A stretch of DNA of 64,000 bases from positions 10,519 through 74,518 of the forward strand of contig JAZNVL010000035.1 in assembly GCA_045592785.1 (NCBI GenBank), read 5' to 3'. Source of the stretch: RGIG8244 sp045592785. Its GTDB lineage: Bacteria; Verrucomicrobiota; Lentisphaeria; Victivallales; UBA1829. Shown here in pieces: positions 31,808 through 40,529 of this stretch; position 1 is the stretch's first letter; each line of letters begins with the position of its first letter. The notes beneath the pieces were generated by a model. That model saw only the letters and a program-made list of their open reading frames with translations. It made no database searches and was not told the DNA's origin. A program made the position numbers and the translations under genes.

Positions 31808-33376
31808 ATGTATATCGTATTGTTCCTGTCGTTTTTCGGTTTTACCGGACTGGTCGCGTTCCTCACCTGGCTGATCGTTCATAAAAAGGAAACGTCTTCG
31901 GTGGATGGATACTTCCTCGCCGGACGCAGTCTCACGTTTCCCGTGATCGCCGGTTCGCTCCTGTTGACCAATCTCTCCACGGAACAGATGGTGGGATTGA
32001 ACGGGTCCGCGTTCAGTGAAGGGTTCATCGTCATGACCTGGGAAATTCTGGCTGTGGTTGCCCTGGTGGCGATGGCATTGGCGTTTCTGCCGAAATTTCT
32101 GCGGTCCGGTGTGACCACAGTACCGGAATATCTCGCCCTGCGTATGGGGAAATCCACAGGGGTGATCTGCAATATCATCTTTCTTGCGGCGTATACCTTC
32201 GGACTGCTTCCCATCATTCTTTATACGGGTGCGGTGGGTTTGAACAGTATTTTTGATATGAAAGAACTCACCGGGATCGCCAACGATCAGGTACTTCTCT
32301 GGACCATGATCTGGTTTGTGGGGATCGTAGGCTCCATCTATGCGCTGTTCGGCGGCTTGCGTTCGGTGGCGGTTTCCGACACATTGAACGGGATCGGACT
32401 TCTCATCGGCGGCTTGATGGTGGTGTTTTTTGCGCTGTATGCGGTGTCGGACGGTGCGGGGATCTTTGCCGGGTTGGAAACGATCTATCACGCCATGCCG
32501 GAAAAATTTGATTCCACGGGGGATGCGAAATCCAGTGTTCCCTTCTCCACGATCTTCACCGGGGTATTGATCATCAACCTCTTTTACTGGTGTACCAATC
32601 AGCAGATCATTCAGCGTACGCTGGCGGCAAGTTCTCTGGCGGAGGGACAGAAAGGTGTCCTTCTCTGCGGCGCACTGAAACTTCTGGGACCGCTGTATCT
32701 GGTACTGCCCGGTGTGATTGCGTGTTACATGTTCAGCGAAACGGGGATCAAGCCGGACCAGGCATACGGCAAACTGGTACACACGGTTCTTCCCGCACCT
32801 CTGACAGGCTTTTTCGCGGCGGTGATGACGGGTGCGATTTTGAGTTCCTTCAACAGCGTACTCAATGCGGTTTGCACGTTATACAGTCTGGGGATCTACA
32901 AACAGGTGATCCGCCGTGATGCCACGGAACAGGAGATCGTGAAATCGGGGAAAGTATTCGGCTGGATCGTGGTATTCCTTGCCATGCTGGCGGCTCCGCT
33001 TCTCTCCGCCACTGCCAGTATCTTTACTTATCTGCAGCACATGAACTCGCTGTACTTCATTCCCATTTTCGCGGTGGTGCTGATGGCGATGTTCCGGAAG
33101 TGTGTCCCTGCGAAAGCGGCGGATATCGCCCTCATCGGCGGCTGTCTTGTCATGGCTGCCGGACTTCTGCAGAAGACGTTGAACCAGTATCATTACGCCG
33201 GGATCGTATTTGCCGGACTGATCGTTTTCATGCTCATCATGGAATGGGTCAAACCGGAAGAACGGAACATTCACGAGAATGCGCCGGTGGATATGACACC
33301 GTGGAAATATGCAAAGGCGGCGGGCGCAGTTCTGCTGGCTGCTGTGGTGACGTTCTACGTCCTGCTTGCAAAGTAA
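31808..33376 (+). CDS. Sodium:solute symporter (SSS/SLC5 family), probable sugar transporter
   Basis: A 522-residue polytopic protein with about 14 TMs. DGYFLAGRSLTFPVIAGSLLLTNLSTEQMVGLNGSAF is the conserved N-terminal region of SSS sugar transporters. TTVPEYLALRMG, FGGLRSVAVSDTLNGIG and FYWCTNQQIIQRTLAA (NQxxxQR) follow, the last being the SSS signature of the SGLT/vSGLT branch. It uses the sodium gradient to import a solute at the inner membrane. The substrate is likely a monosaccharide, inferred from the family and from nearby glycoside genes. It ends six bases from the convergent ftsB without a terminator between. Confidence 0.88.
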   Translation: MYIVLFLSFFGFTGLVAFLTWLIVHKKETSSVDGYFLAGRSLTFPVIAGSLLLTNLSTEQMVGLNGSAFSEGFIVMTWEILAVVALVAMALAFLPKFLRSGVTTVPEYLALRMGKSTGVICNIIFLAAYTFGLLPIILYTGAVGLNSIFDMKELTGIANDQVLLWTMIWFVGIVGSIYALFGGLRSVAVSDTLNGIGLLIGGLMVVFFALYAVSDGAGIFAGLETIYHAMPEKFDSTGDAKSSVPFSTIFTGVLIINLFYWCTNQQIIQRTLAASSLAEGQKGVLLCGALKLLGPLYLVLPGVIACYMFSETGIKPDQAYGKLVHTVLPAPLTGFFAAVMTGAILSSFNSVLNAVCTLYSLGIYKQVIRRDATEQEIVKSGKVFGWIVVFLAMLAAPLLSATASIFTYLQHMNSLYFIPIFAVVLMAMFRKCVPAKAADIALIGGCLVMAAGLLQKTLNQYHYAGIVFAGLIVFMLIMEWVKPEERNIHENAPVDMTPWKYAKAAGAVLLAAVVTFYVLLAK

Positions 33377-33382
33377 GCAGAT

Positions 33383-33661
33383 TTATTCGGAATAGAGATA
33401 AACGATCTCCCCTTCCCGGGAGTAATGGAATTTTTCTCTTGCCACCCGTTCGATGGCGGAACTTTTGTGTTCCAGATTATGGATCTCTTCCCGGAGCGCA
33501 AGACACTCACTGCGTCTGCGGCTGAGCAGTTCATTGAGTTCCGCCACTTCCTGTTGTGTGGCACGGTATTTTTTATAAACAGGCAAAACCAGTGATCCGG
33601 AAAATACCAGGATCACTGTGAGCAGAACATAGATCGCTATACTTACTACTTTATTACCCAT
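33383..33661 (-). CDS. ftsB: Septum formation initiator FtsB/DivIC
   Basis: A 92-residue bitopic protein. One TM (residues about 4-25, VVSIAIYVLLTVILVFSGSLV) is followed by a coiled coil (ATQQEVAELNELLSRRRSECLALREEIHNLE) and the AREKFHYSREGEIVYLY end seen in DivIC/FtsB proteins. FtsB joins FtsL and FtsQ to activate the FtsW-FtsI septal synthase. The start ATG at 33659-33661 is preceded by GGAG at eight bases. An in-frame ATG at 33698-33700 is rejected, because it touches the -10 hexamer (33701-33706) and would lie upstream of the transcription start. Confidence 0.88.
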   Translation of the reverse strand: MGNKVVSIAIYVLLTVILVFSGSLVLPVYKKYRATQQEVAELNELLSRRRSECLALREEIHNLEHKSSAIERVAREKFHYSREGEIVYLYSE

Positions 33662-33700
33662 ATTACCGTCTCCGGTCCGTTGTTTTTTTGCGTTATCCAT

Positions 33701-33728
33701 AATATAGCACACCTTTTTTAAAAAGCAA
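33701..33728 (-). promoter_or_regulatory. Promoter of ftsB
   Basis: Minus strand: TTGCTT at 33723-33728, 16-base spacer, TATATT at 33701-33706. The -35 lies inside the T-tract of the hisG terminator, so the two signals share sequence. Confidence 0.65.
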
Positions 33729-33760
33729 ACACCCGGTCTGCATTTCTGCAAACCGGGCGT
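33729..33760 (-). terminator. Terminator of hisG
   Basis: Stem of 14 positions (33729-33742 with 33747-33760, two mismatches) with a four-base loop, then T-rich sequence on the minus strand (complement of 33716-33727). It starts about 19 bases after the hisG stop. Confidence 0.7.
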
Positions 33761-33778
33761 AAAAAGCCGTAAAAGCGA

Positions 33779-34648
33779 TCAGTCGACCAACTTGTTCAGC
33801 GGGTATTCCACGATGCCGGTGGCATTGTGTTTCTTGAGTTCGGGGATGAGATCGCGAACGATCGCCTGATCCACGATGGTGTCAAGCGCATACCAACCGT
33901 CTTCGGCGAGCGGGGAAACGGTGGGATTCTGCAAAGCGGGCAGATTTTTCAGCACGTCTTCCAGATTTTCCTTGCGGACGTTGAGCTTGATCCCGACTTT
34001 CCCGTGTGCATCCATGACGGATTTGAGCAGGAGCGCGATCTTTTCGATCTTGGCTTTCTTTTCCGGATCCTGCATGGTCTTGTGGTTGGCGATGAACCGG
34101 GTGGTGGAAATGCAGAGCGTATCCAGGATCACCAGATTGTTCGCTTTCAGACTGCTGCCGGTTTCCGTGATTTCCACGATGGCATCTGCAAAACGCGGGG
34201 GTTTCACTTCGGTTGCGCCCCAGGAGAAATCGACCTGTGCCGTCACGCCGTGTTTCGCCAGATAACGCTGGGTCATACCCACGGCTTCCGTGGCGATGCG
34301 TTTACCTTCCAGATCTTTCACGCTCTTGATGGGGGAATCGGCGGGAACAGCCAGAACCCAGCGCAGGGGGTTCGTCCCCACTTTGCCGTAGACGAGTTCC
34401 GCAACTTCTTCCACATCGGATCCATTTTCCTGGATCCAGTCAAATCCGGTCAGACCGCAGTCCAGGATCTCTTCTTCCACATACTTGGAAAGTTCCTGGG
34501 GACGCAGCAGCATACATTCGATTTCGGGGTCATTGATCGTGGGGAAATAAGACCGGGAATTGATAGAGATCTTATATCCCGCCTTCGCGAACAGATCCGT
34601 TGTGGACTGTTCCAAACTTCCTTTGGGAAGTCCGAGCATCAGTTTCAT
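33779..34648 (-). CDS. hisG: ATP phosphoribosyltransferase HisG (long form)
   Basis: A 289-residue HisG_L enzyme, which joins ATP and PRPP in the first step of histidine synthesis. LGLPKGSLEQSTTDLF is the N-terminal active-site strand, EEILDCGLTGFDWIQE follows, and VEITETGSSLKANNLVILD holds the PRPP-binding loop. The last 75 residues (from ESVMDAHGKVGIKLNV-like KSVMDAHGKVGIKL) form the ACT-like domain for histidine feedback, present only in long-form HisG that works without HisZ. No other his genes are adjacent; the gene has its own terminator. A TATATT -10 lies at 34689-34694 (minus) but its -35 is weak. Confidence 0.93.
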   Translation of the reverse strand: MKLMLGLPKGSLEQSTTDLFAKAGYKISINSRSYFPTINDPEIECMLLRPQELSKYVEEEILDCGLTGFDWIQENGSDVEEVAELVYGKVGTNPLRWVLAVPADSPIKSVKDLEGKRIATEAVGMTQRYLAKHGVTAQVDFSWGATEVKPPRFADAIVEITETGSSLKANNLVILDTLCISTTRFIANHKTMQDPEKKAKIEKIALLLKSVMDAHGKVGIKLNVRKENLEDVLKNLPALQNPTVSPLAEDGWYALDTIVDQAIVRDLIPELKKHNATGIVEYPLNKLVD

Positions 34649-34742
34649 GGTGTTTCTCCTTTGCTGTTCTGATTTTTATGATCCCGGTAATATAGCACCG
34701 TTTTCCGGAAATAAAAGCAGGAATCATAACTTTTCCACGTTT

Positions 34743-34782
34743 TTCTTCAAAAAAGAAAGCGGCACCCCGGGAAGGATGCCGC
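34743..34782 (-). terminator. Terminator of fucI
   Basis: Minus strand: GCGGCA (complement of 34777-34782) pairs with TGCCGC (34759-34764) around a C/G-rich partly paired loop, followed by a T-rich tract (complement of 34748-34757). Confidence 0.65.
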
Positions 34783-34796
34783 AAGGATCAGATCCG

Positions 34797-34820
34797 GACC
34801 GGATCTTTCCGGATCCGGTC
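34797..34820. other. GATC-containing inverted repeat after fucI
   Basis: GACCGGATC (34797-34805) and GATCCGGTC (34812-34820) form a perfect nine-base stem with a six-base loop. It lies between the fucI stop and its terminator and might stabilise the mRNA 3' end or serve as a binding site. Confidence 0.5.
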
Positions 34821-34834
34821 AGAACCGTTTAAGG

Positions 34835-36592
34835 TCAGCGGTACAAGGGACCGAAGTTGGCGCAGGCACGGTAGTCCGCACCTTCTTTGTCCATACCGAA
34901 GGCGTTCCACGCAGAGGGACGGAAGATCTTGTCATCCGCCACGTTGTGCATGCAGACCGGGATACGGAGCATGGAGGCAAGCGTAATGAGATCGGCACCG
35001 ATATGACCGTAGTTGAACGCGCCGTGGTTTGCACCCCAGTTCGCCATCACACTGTAAACATCGGTGAACGCACCTTTACCGGTCAGGTTCGGCACGAAAT
35101 AGGTGGTGGGCCAGCCCGGGTCCGTACGCTGATCGATGATGCTGTGCACATCGGCAGGCAGGGAGGCGGTGTAACCTTCTGCGATCTGGAGCACGGGTCC
35201 GAGACCTTTCACCCGGTTCAGACGGTGCATGGTGATGGGCATACCGCCTTTGGTCAGGAACCGGCTGGAGAAACCGCCACCGCGGAAGTAACCGAGGTTT
35301 GCGGGAGTCCATTCCACTGCCGCGAGGCATTTTTCCGCTTCATTCTGCGTGATGTTCCAGAAGGGTTTCATGGCGGGTTTGCCTTTGTAAGAACACTGTC
35401 CGGTACCGTCCAGAGTGGTCGCGCCGGAGTTGATCAGGTGGATCAGACCGGGGGTATTGACTTTCTTTCCGGTGGCCTGTTTGATGGCTTCCGGACTCCA
35501 ATAGGTACGCACATCGGAGAACCCGGATGCGCCGCAGGTCAGCAGATGACCGAAGAGCATGGCGGTACCGTTGCAGCAGTCATTTTCGGTTGCCAGGACC
35601 ATGGGCTTGCGGATCCCGTTCCAGTCGAAAGAGGAGTTGAGGATCGTTTCCATGAAGTCTCCGTTGGGCTTCCAGTCGGTCCACTGACGCTGTCCCTGGA
35701 AACCGCCGGCGATGGCGTTGTGCCCGCAGGATTCTTCCACGAAGCCCATTTCCGCCAGTTTGGGATTCCCGATCATGAGGTCGCGGGCGATCATGGTCAT
35801 TTTGACCACAAATTCCCAGATCTCTTTCTGCTGTGCGGCAGACTTTCCGGTTCCCTTGGGATTGTAAAGATCCTTGCCCTGTTTGCAGAATTTTTTGGTC
35901 CAGGCAAGTGCTTTCTTGAATTCATCTTTATCGTAAATACCTTCATCCATACGGCGGAGGATTTCCGTGGAGTCAACGGATTCACAGCGCATACCCAGGT
36001 ATTCTTCGAAGAAGTCGGGATCCACCATGGATCCGGCGATGCCCATGGAGACACTGCCGATGGAGAGATAGGATTTTCCGCGCATATTGGCGACCGCGAG
36101 ACCGGCACGGGCGAAGGAAAGGATCTTTTCCTTCACGTCTTCGGGAATTTCTTCGCAATCTTTATCCTGCACGTCATGGCCGTAGATACCGAAAGCGGGC
36201 AGACCTTTCTGTGCGTGAGCGGCAAGAACGGCAGCGAGATACACAGCGCCGGGACGTTCCGTGCCATTGAACCCCCAGATGGCTTTCGGGGTCAGAGGAT
36301 CCATATCCATGGTTTCGGAACCATAGCACCAGCAGGGAGAAACGGTGAGAGAAACGCCCACGTTTTCCTTGCGGAATTTTTCGGCACATGCGGCAGCTTC
36401 CGCCACGCCGCCGATGGTGGTGTCAGCGATCACACATTCCACTTTTTCCCCGGAGGGATGACGTACATTGGATTCGATCAGTTTTTTGGCGGCTTGCGCC
36501 ATACGCATGGTCTGATCTTCCAGAGATTCGCGGATACCTTTACGACGTCCGTCGATCGTGGGACGAATACCGATTTTGGGAAGATTTGCCAT
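34835..36592 (-). CDS. fucI: L-fucose isomerase
   Basis: A 585-residue FucI, which converts L-fucose to L-fuculose with Mn2+ in the cytoplasm. The N-terminus (KIGIRPTIDGRRKGIRESLEDQT) and VSPCWCYGSETMDM, RPGAVYLAA and LATENDCCNGTAMLFGHLL match the family. The Glu of ATEND and the Asp of FSDVRTY correspond to the metal/catalytic pair, with a His near NHGAFNYGH. Length is normal (E. coli 591). Fucose is common on mucin and algal glycans, which suits an organism with several glycosidases. Fuculose kinase and aldolase are not adjacent; the gene is single with its own terminator. A weak TTGACG-16-TACCAT promoter may lie near 36634-36661. Confidence 0.95.
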   Translation of the reverse strand: MANLPKIGIRPTIDGRRKGIRESLEDQTMRMAQAAKKLIESNVRHPSGEKVECVIADTTIGGVAEAAACAEKFRKENVGVSLTVSPCWCYGSETMDMDPLTPKAIWGFNGTERPGAVYLAAVLAAHAQKGLPAFGIYGHDVQDKDCEEIPEDVKEKILSFARAGLAVANMRGKSYLSIGSVSMGIAGSMVDPDFFEEYLGMRCESVDSTEILRRMDEGIYDKDEFKKALAWTKKFCKQGKDLYNPKGTGKSAAQQKEIWEFVVKMTMIARDLMIGNPKLAEMGFVEESCGHNAIAGGFQGQRQWTDWKPNGDFMETILNSSFDWNGIRKPMVLATENDCCNGTAMLFGHLLTCGASGFSDVRTYWSPEAIKQATGKKVNTPGLIHLINSGATTLDGTGQCSYKGKPAMKPFWNITQNEAEKCLAAVEWTPANLGYFRGGGFSSRFLTKGGMPITMHRLNRVKGLGPVLQIAEGYTASLPADVHSIIDQRTDPGWPTTYFVPNLTGKGAFTDVYSVMANWGANHGAFNYGHIGADLITLASMLRIPVCMHNVADDKIFRPSAWNAFGMDKEGADYRACANFGPLYR

Positions 36593-36768
36593 AGTTCATA
36601 CTCCTTTGATTTAGGGTTAAATAACGGATAACTATGGTAAAATAAATGTTTTTCCCGTCAAATGCAATCGAGAATATATGTATTTTCTTTGATTTTTTAT
36701 GAATAAAATCACTTTTTTCATAAAAATCGCAACTTTGCGTGCCCCTTTTTCTGGAAAATACGCAATTT

Positions 36769-39700
36769 TTATTCTTTACCCAGAAGAAATTCAAAGTCTT
36801 CCAATGTCAAAACGCCGCTGGCACTGCCTGCATCTTCCACCAGAGACTGGAAAAGCTCCCGTTTCTTCTTCTGAAGCGTAAGGACACGTTCCTCAATGGA
36901 GTCCTTCACCGCAAGCCGGATGCAGTTCACATTCTTCGTCTGCCCGATCCGGTGGGTACGGTCTGCTGCCTGATCCTCCGCCGCCGGATTCCACCAGGGA
37001 TCGCAGATGATCACGGTATCGGCAGCGGTCAGATTCAATCCGACGCCACCCGCTTTCAAACTCAAAAGGAAGACGGGGTACTCCGGAGACTGATTGAAGG
37101 CATCCACCCGTTCCTGCCGGTCTTTCGTGGATCCATCCAGATATTGATAGGGGATATTCTGTTCTTCCAGCCAGGCGCGGATGATCTTCAACATTCCAAC
37201 GAATTGACTGAACACAAGGATCTTGTGTCCGCTATCCAAACTCTGGAGCAGGACTTCCCGGAGCAATTCGGTCTTTGCGGAGTCGGGGACCGCACCATCG
37301 GAGAGGAGAAACTCTTTCGGGAGCAGTGCGGGATCGCAGCATGTCATACGGAGCCGCATCAACGCAGCGAGCAGATCCATCCCGGCAAGTTTTGCGTTTT
37401 CATTCCGCAGCAGACGGCAGCGTTCCGCTGCTTCCGCGGTGAGTTTTCCGTAGAGTTCACGCTGGGCGGATGTCATTTCGCAGAATAACGTCTGCTCCTG
37501 TTTTGCAGGGAGTTCCAGACAGACTTCCGCCTTTTTACGGCGGAGCATGTAGGGCGCGATCCGGCCGGCAAGTTCCTGCCGCTGTTCGACTGTCGCATCG
37601 TGATACTTCCCGCGGAAGAGGGAGAGCGGCCCCAGGAATCCGGGATGGAGAAAATCGAAGATCGACCACAAGTCCCCTGCGGAATTTTCCAGCGGCGTAC
37701 CGGTGAGGACCAGTTTGTGGTCCGCCCGGATCTGTTTGCATGTCACCGCGTTGGCAGATGCCGGATTCTTGATGTGTTGCGCTTCATCCAGCACAAGAGT
37801 GCGGAACGGACGGTCCTGCACATAGCGCATATCCCGTTTGATGATGGAGTAGGAACAGACCACGATATCAGCGGACCGGCTCTGTTTCCAGAGTTCGCCT
37901 CTTGCATTCCCGGCGATGACTTCCACACGGAGCGACGGGGTGAAACGCTCCGTCTCTCTGCGCCAGTTGGCAGTGAGACTGGTGGGACAGATCACCAGTG
38001 CAGGGAGCGTGAGTTCGGGATTCATCACCAGCGCGGCAAGCGTCTGCACCGTTTTACCCAACCCCATTTCGTCCGCCAGGATCAGATTGCAATCCCGACG
38101 GAACATGCCGGAGATCCATTTGACGCCCGCCGCCTGATAATGACGCAGGGTACCGTGGAAAAGTTCGGGAACGGTATCTCCGGCATCCTCCATCTGCGCA
38201 CGGAGTTGTTCCAGATCCACTTTCATCCGCAGGAATTCCACAGGGACTGCGCCCGGCATTTCTGCGCCCAGAACAGCCCACTGAACGGCGGTCGACCGCG
38301 GGATCTCCAGAATGTCGGAGTCGGGCATGGAATCCTCTTTCGGCAGCAGGCTGGCGATATCGGCAAAGGCGTTCGCCAGCGCACGGACCGCAGACGGCAG
38401 TTTCACCAGTGAGTCATCGGTACTGCCGGGCATGAAATATTCATTCCGTTTGACTGCGCTGACCAGATTCTTCCAGCGGAGCGGTTCCCCTGCCCCCGCG
38501 AGAGCGAATTCCATCCGGAACCGCAAGGGTTCCGCTGCGATCACCCGGCAACGCAATGTGACATCGGAAAAACTTCCGGCAAGGGAAGCCAACCCGGAGG
38601 ACAGCAGACAGGACCGTTTCTCCCGGAGCCATTTCGGGATGAGTTCATCCACGAACATACCGATGGCTTCCCGTTCGGCGAGGACCAGTTTCACGCCGTC
38701 TTTCTGCCGGGACTTTTCTTCTTTCCGGAAACCGAAGTTCAGGAGTTCCTGCACGGTTTCAAATTCTTTCTTTGTATTTCTGCGCCAGAATTTTCCGTCA
38801 CCGGAAGATGCCAGACGCATTTCATCGGCCTTGCAGAGACGTCCGCCGTAATCAAACAGGATCTTCAAGTGGAGGACACCCTCGGGATCCAGGAATCCAT
38901 CGTAGAGAGTCTGGAACTTTTTCTGCCGGACCTTACAGCCTCTTGCGGGAACGATCCGGACGGGCAGCTCACCATCTTTTGCATCCAACAGACTTTGTGC
39001 CGTTTGGGAATCACAGATCTGCAACGAAGTACAGAGGAATGCGCGAAGCCAGTTCACATCGGTCTGCGCCGGGATCCACCAGTATTCGCCCAGCATCCCG
39101 ACCCAGCAGCCGCTCCTGCCGGTAATGACTTTCGCCTTGTCCTTTTCCAGGGGGAGCGGGACATTCTCCACGGCGATGGCGGACCGGAGCAGGTATTTCT
39201 TTTCTTCCAGTTTTTCGACCAGCAGAAGGGGTTCCGCAGAATCACGATGGATCGCCACGGGCTCTCCGAACCGGGTGAACCGCTGGAATCCGGGCAGACA
39301 GTGAAAGAACTCGGCACACTGCTCGGCATCCAACGTAAGATCCTGTCCGTCCTGCATGGCATTGATCGCCAGGAACCGTATGATCTGCTGATCCTGCAAG
39401 GGAAATTCCCGTAGAGCCAGAGAAGCGACCAGCGATTTTTCGAAATACAAATGCCGCAGGTTGTTCAGATTCCCGATATACTCCCGTTTGGCAGTACGGA
39501 GTGTGACAGAAAGCGGGACCCGTTCCCATTTACTGGGCAGGTGCGGGAATTCCGTTTTGGCATCCAGATAAAGGAACGCGGTGGGAGTCTCCAACATTCT
39601 GCCGATCAATTCCGGCAATGCGGCGAAACGCAGTCCGGCGTATTGTGTCGGGGCATCCTCAACGACTTCCTTTTCCTTATACTTAATGGTATATTTAGCG

Positions 39701-39963
39701 TGATACAATGCCGCAGCCACGCCATGACAGCAAATCGCTCCGGAGTCGGCGCAACTGCATGTGCCGTGCCAGGGGCCCCGGGGGAATCCCGTGACCTCAC
39801 ACCGGTGTATGGTCCCATCGCCATCTCTGCAAACGGCGCGGAGGACACCGGGTACGAACTCCATACAGCAGAGCAGCCCGCCGTGATGCAGGATATGCTT
39901 TGCCTTTTTGAAGTTTTCCTTTGATCCGGCTTTCATCAGACCGGCTTCAAAACTTTCCGCCAT
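36769..39963 (-). CDS. SNF2-family helicase with SWIM zinc finger
   Basis: A 1064-residue protein. The SWIM finger CSCADSGAICCH (CxCx6CxH) lies near residue 60; a long all-beta/linker region follows to about 590. The helicase core shows LADEMGLGKTVQ (Walker A), CPTSLTANW, VCSYSIIKRD, DEAQHIKN (Walker B), GTPLENSAGDLWSIFDFL, then the second lobe with FSQFVGMLKI, YLDGSTKDRQERVDAFN, LLSLKAGGVGLNLTAAD and the arginine-finger region DRTHRIGQ. SNF2 ATPases translocate on duplex DNA; bacterial SWIM-SNF2 proteins have no settled role. Start taken at 39963 with AAGGAG seven bases upstream; earlier starts lack one. It diverges from ptsH. Confidence 0.9.
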   Translation of the reverse strand: MAESFEAGLMKAGSKENFKKAKHILHHGGLLCCMEFVPGVLRAVCRDGDGTIHRCEVTGFPRGPWHGTCSCADSGAICCHGVAAALYHAKYTIKYKEKEVVEDAPTQYAGLRFAALPELIGRMLETPTAFLYLDAKTEFPHLPSKWERVPLSVTLRTAKREYIGNLNNLRHLYFEKSLVASLALREFPLQDQQIIRFLAINAMQDGQDLTLDAEQCAEFFHCLPGFQRFTRFGEPVAIHRDSAEPLLLVEKLEEKKYLLRSAIAVENVPLPLEKDKAKVITGRSGCWVGMLGEYWWIPAQTDVNWLRAFLCTSLQICDSQTAQSLLDAKDGELPVRIVPARGCKVRQKKFQTLYDGFLDPEGVLHLKILFDYGGRLCKADEMRLASSGDGKFWRRNTKKEFETVQELLNFGFRKEEKSRQKDGVKLVLAEREAIGMFVDELIPKWLREKRSCLLSSGLASLAGSFSDVTLRCRVIAAEPLRFRMEFALAGAGEPLRWKNLVSAVKRNEYFMPGSTDDSLVKLPSAVRALANAFADIASLLPKEDSMPDSDILEIPRSTAVQWAVLGAEMPGAVPVEFLRMKVDLEQLRAQMEDAGDTVPELFHGTLRHYQAAGVKWISGMFRRDCNLILADEMGLGKTVQTLAALVMNPELTLPALVICPTSLTANWRRETERFTPSLRVEVIAGNARGELWKQSRSADIVVCSYSIIKRDMRYVQDRPFRTLVLDEAQHIKNPASANAVTCKQIRADHKLVLTGTPLENSAGDLWSIFDFLHPGFLGPLSLFRGKYHDATVEQRQELAGRIAPYMLRRKKAEVCLELPAKQEQTLFCEMTSAQRELYGKLTAEAAERCRLLRNENAKLAGMDLLAALMRLRMTCCDPALLPKEFLLSDGAVPDSAKTELLREVLLQSLDSGHKILVFSQFVGMLKIIRAWLEEQNIPYQYLDGSTKDRQERVDAFNQSPEYPVFLLSLKAGGVGLNLTAADTVIICDPWWNPAAEDQAADRTHRIGQTKNVNCIRLAVKDSIEERVLTLQKKKRELFQSLVEDAGSASGVLTLEDFEFLLGKE

Positions 39964-40132
39964 GAGGACTCCTTGTGATCCGATTTCGTGTTTCAAAAAG
40001 ATATAACATAGCACAGAAACGGGAAAATGAAAGTGCGGAAACGGGAAAAATCCTATTTTTCTCATAAAATAATTCAATTCTTTCATTTTCATATCAGTTA
40101 CATCATAAATCAAAAAAGATTTCCGATTTGAT

Positions 40133-40160
40133 TTGCTTTTCCGGAAATCAGGGGTATATT
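40133..40160 (+). promoter_or_regulatory. Promoter of ptsH-ptsI
   Basis: TTGCTT at 40133-40138, 16-base spacer, TATATT at 40155-40160. The leader to the ATG is about 78 bases. No clear cre-like operator was seen. Confidence 0.65.
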
Positions 40161-40244
40161 ATGCGGTGATGGAGTCTGCGGGGCTTTCCGGTAATATCCT
40201 GCTGATTTTCAAGTAACGTAAGTAAGAATTTGAGGTGATGCAAC

Positions 40245-40529
40245 ATGAGGTTCGAAAAAGATTTTATCCTGCGTAATTCCAGGGGCTTACATGCACGCCC
40301 GGCTTCTCTCTTCGTTCAAAAGGCTCTGACTTTTGAGTCCGAAATCAATGTGCACAATCTCGACAGCGAAATGGCGGCAGATGGCAAAAGCGTTCTCTCC
40401 ATGCTCATGCTGGCTGCCCCCTGCGGAACACGGATCCGCATTACCGCCACCGGTGACGATGCTGAAAACGCCATTTCCGCGCTCAGCACCCTGGTGGATC
40501 AGGGGTTTGATGATGACGACAACGAATGA
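40245..40529 (+). CDS. ptsH: Phosphocarrier protein HPr
   Basis: 94 residues. GLHARPASLFV carries the phosphoacceptor His16, and DGKSVLSMLML carries Ser49, equivalent to Ser46, the target of HPr kinase/phosphorylase. The tail DDDDNE is unusually acidic and slightly longer than the common 85-88 residues. HPr relays phosphate from Enzyme I to sugar-specific EIIA proteins and, if Ser-phosphorylated, to regulators. The 3' end overlaps ptsI by 17 bases. No EII genes are present in the window, so a regulatory use is possible. Confidence 0.93.
   Translation: MRFEKDFILRNSRGLHARPASLFVQKALTFESEINVHNLDSEMAADGKSVLSMLMLAAPCGTRIRITATGDDAENAISALSTLVDQGFDDDDNE

Noticed and set aside
33662..33751. Longer N-terminus for FtsB starting at 33700 or further upstream
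   Set aside because: Those starts lie at or before the -10 hexamer of the ftsB promoter, so they would not be on the mRNA.
34946..36631. Long open frame on the plus strand opposite fucI (561 codons)
   Set aside because: It is fully antisense to a clear L-fucose isomerase and shows no motifs or ribosome site; long antisense frames arise from the codon bias of this genome.
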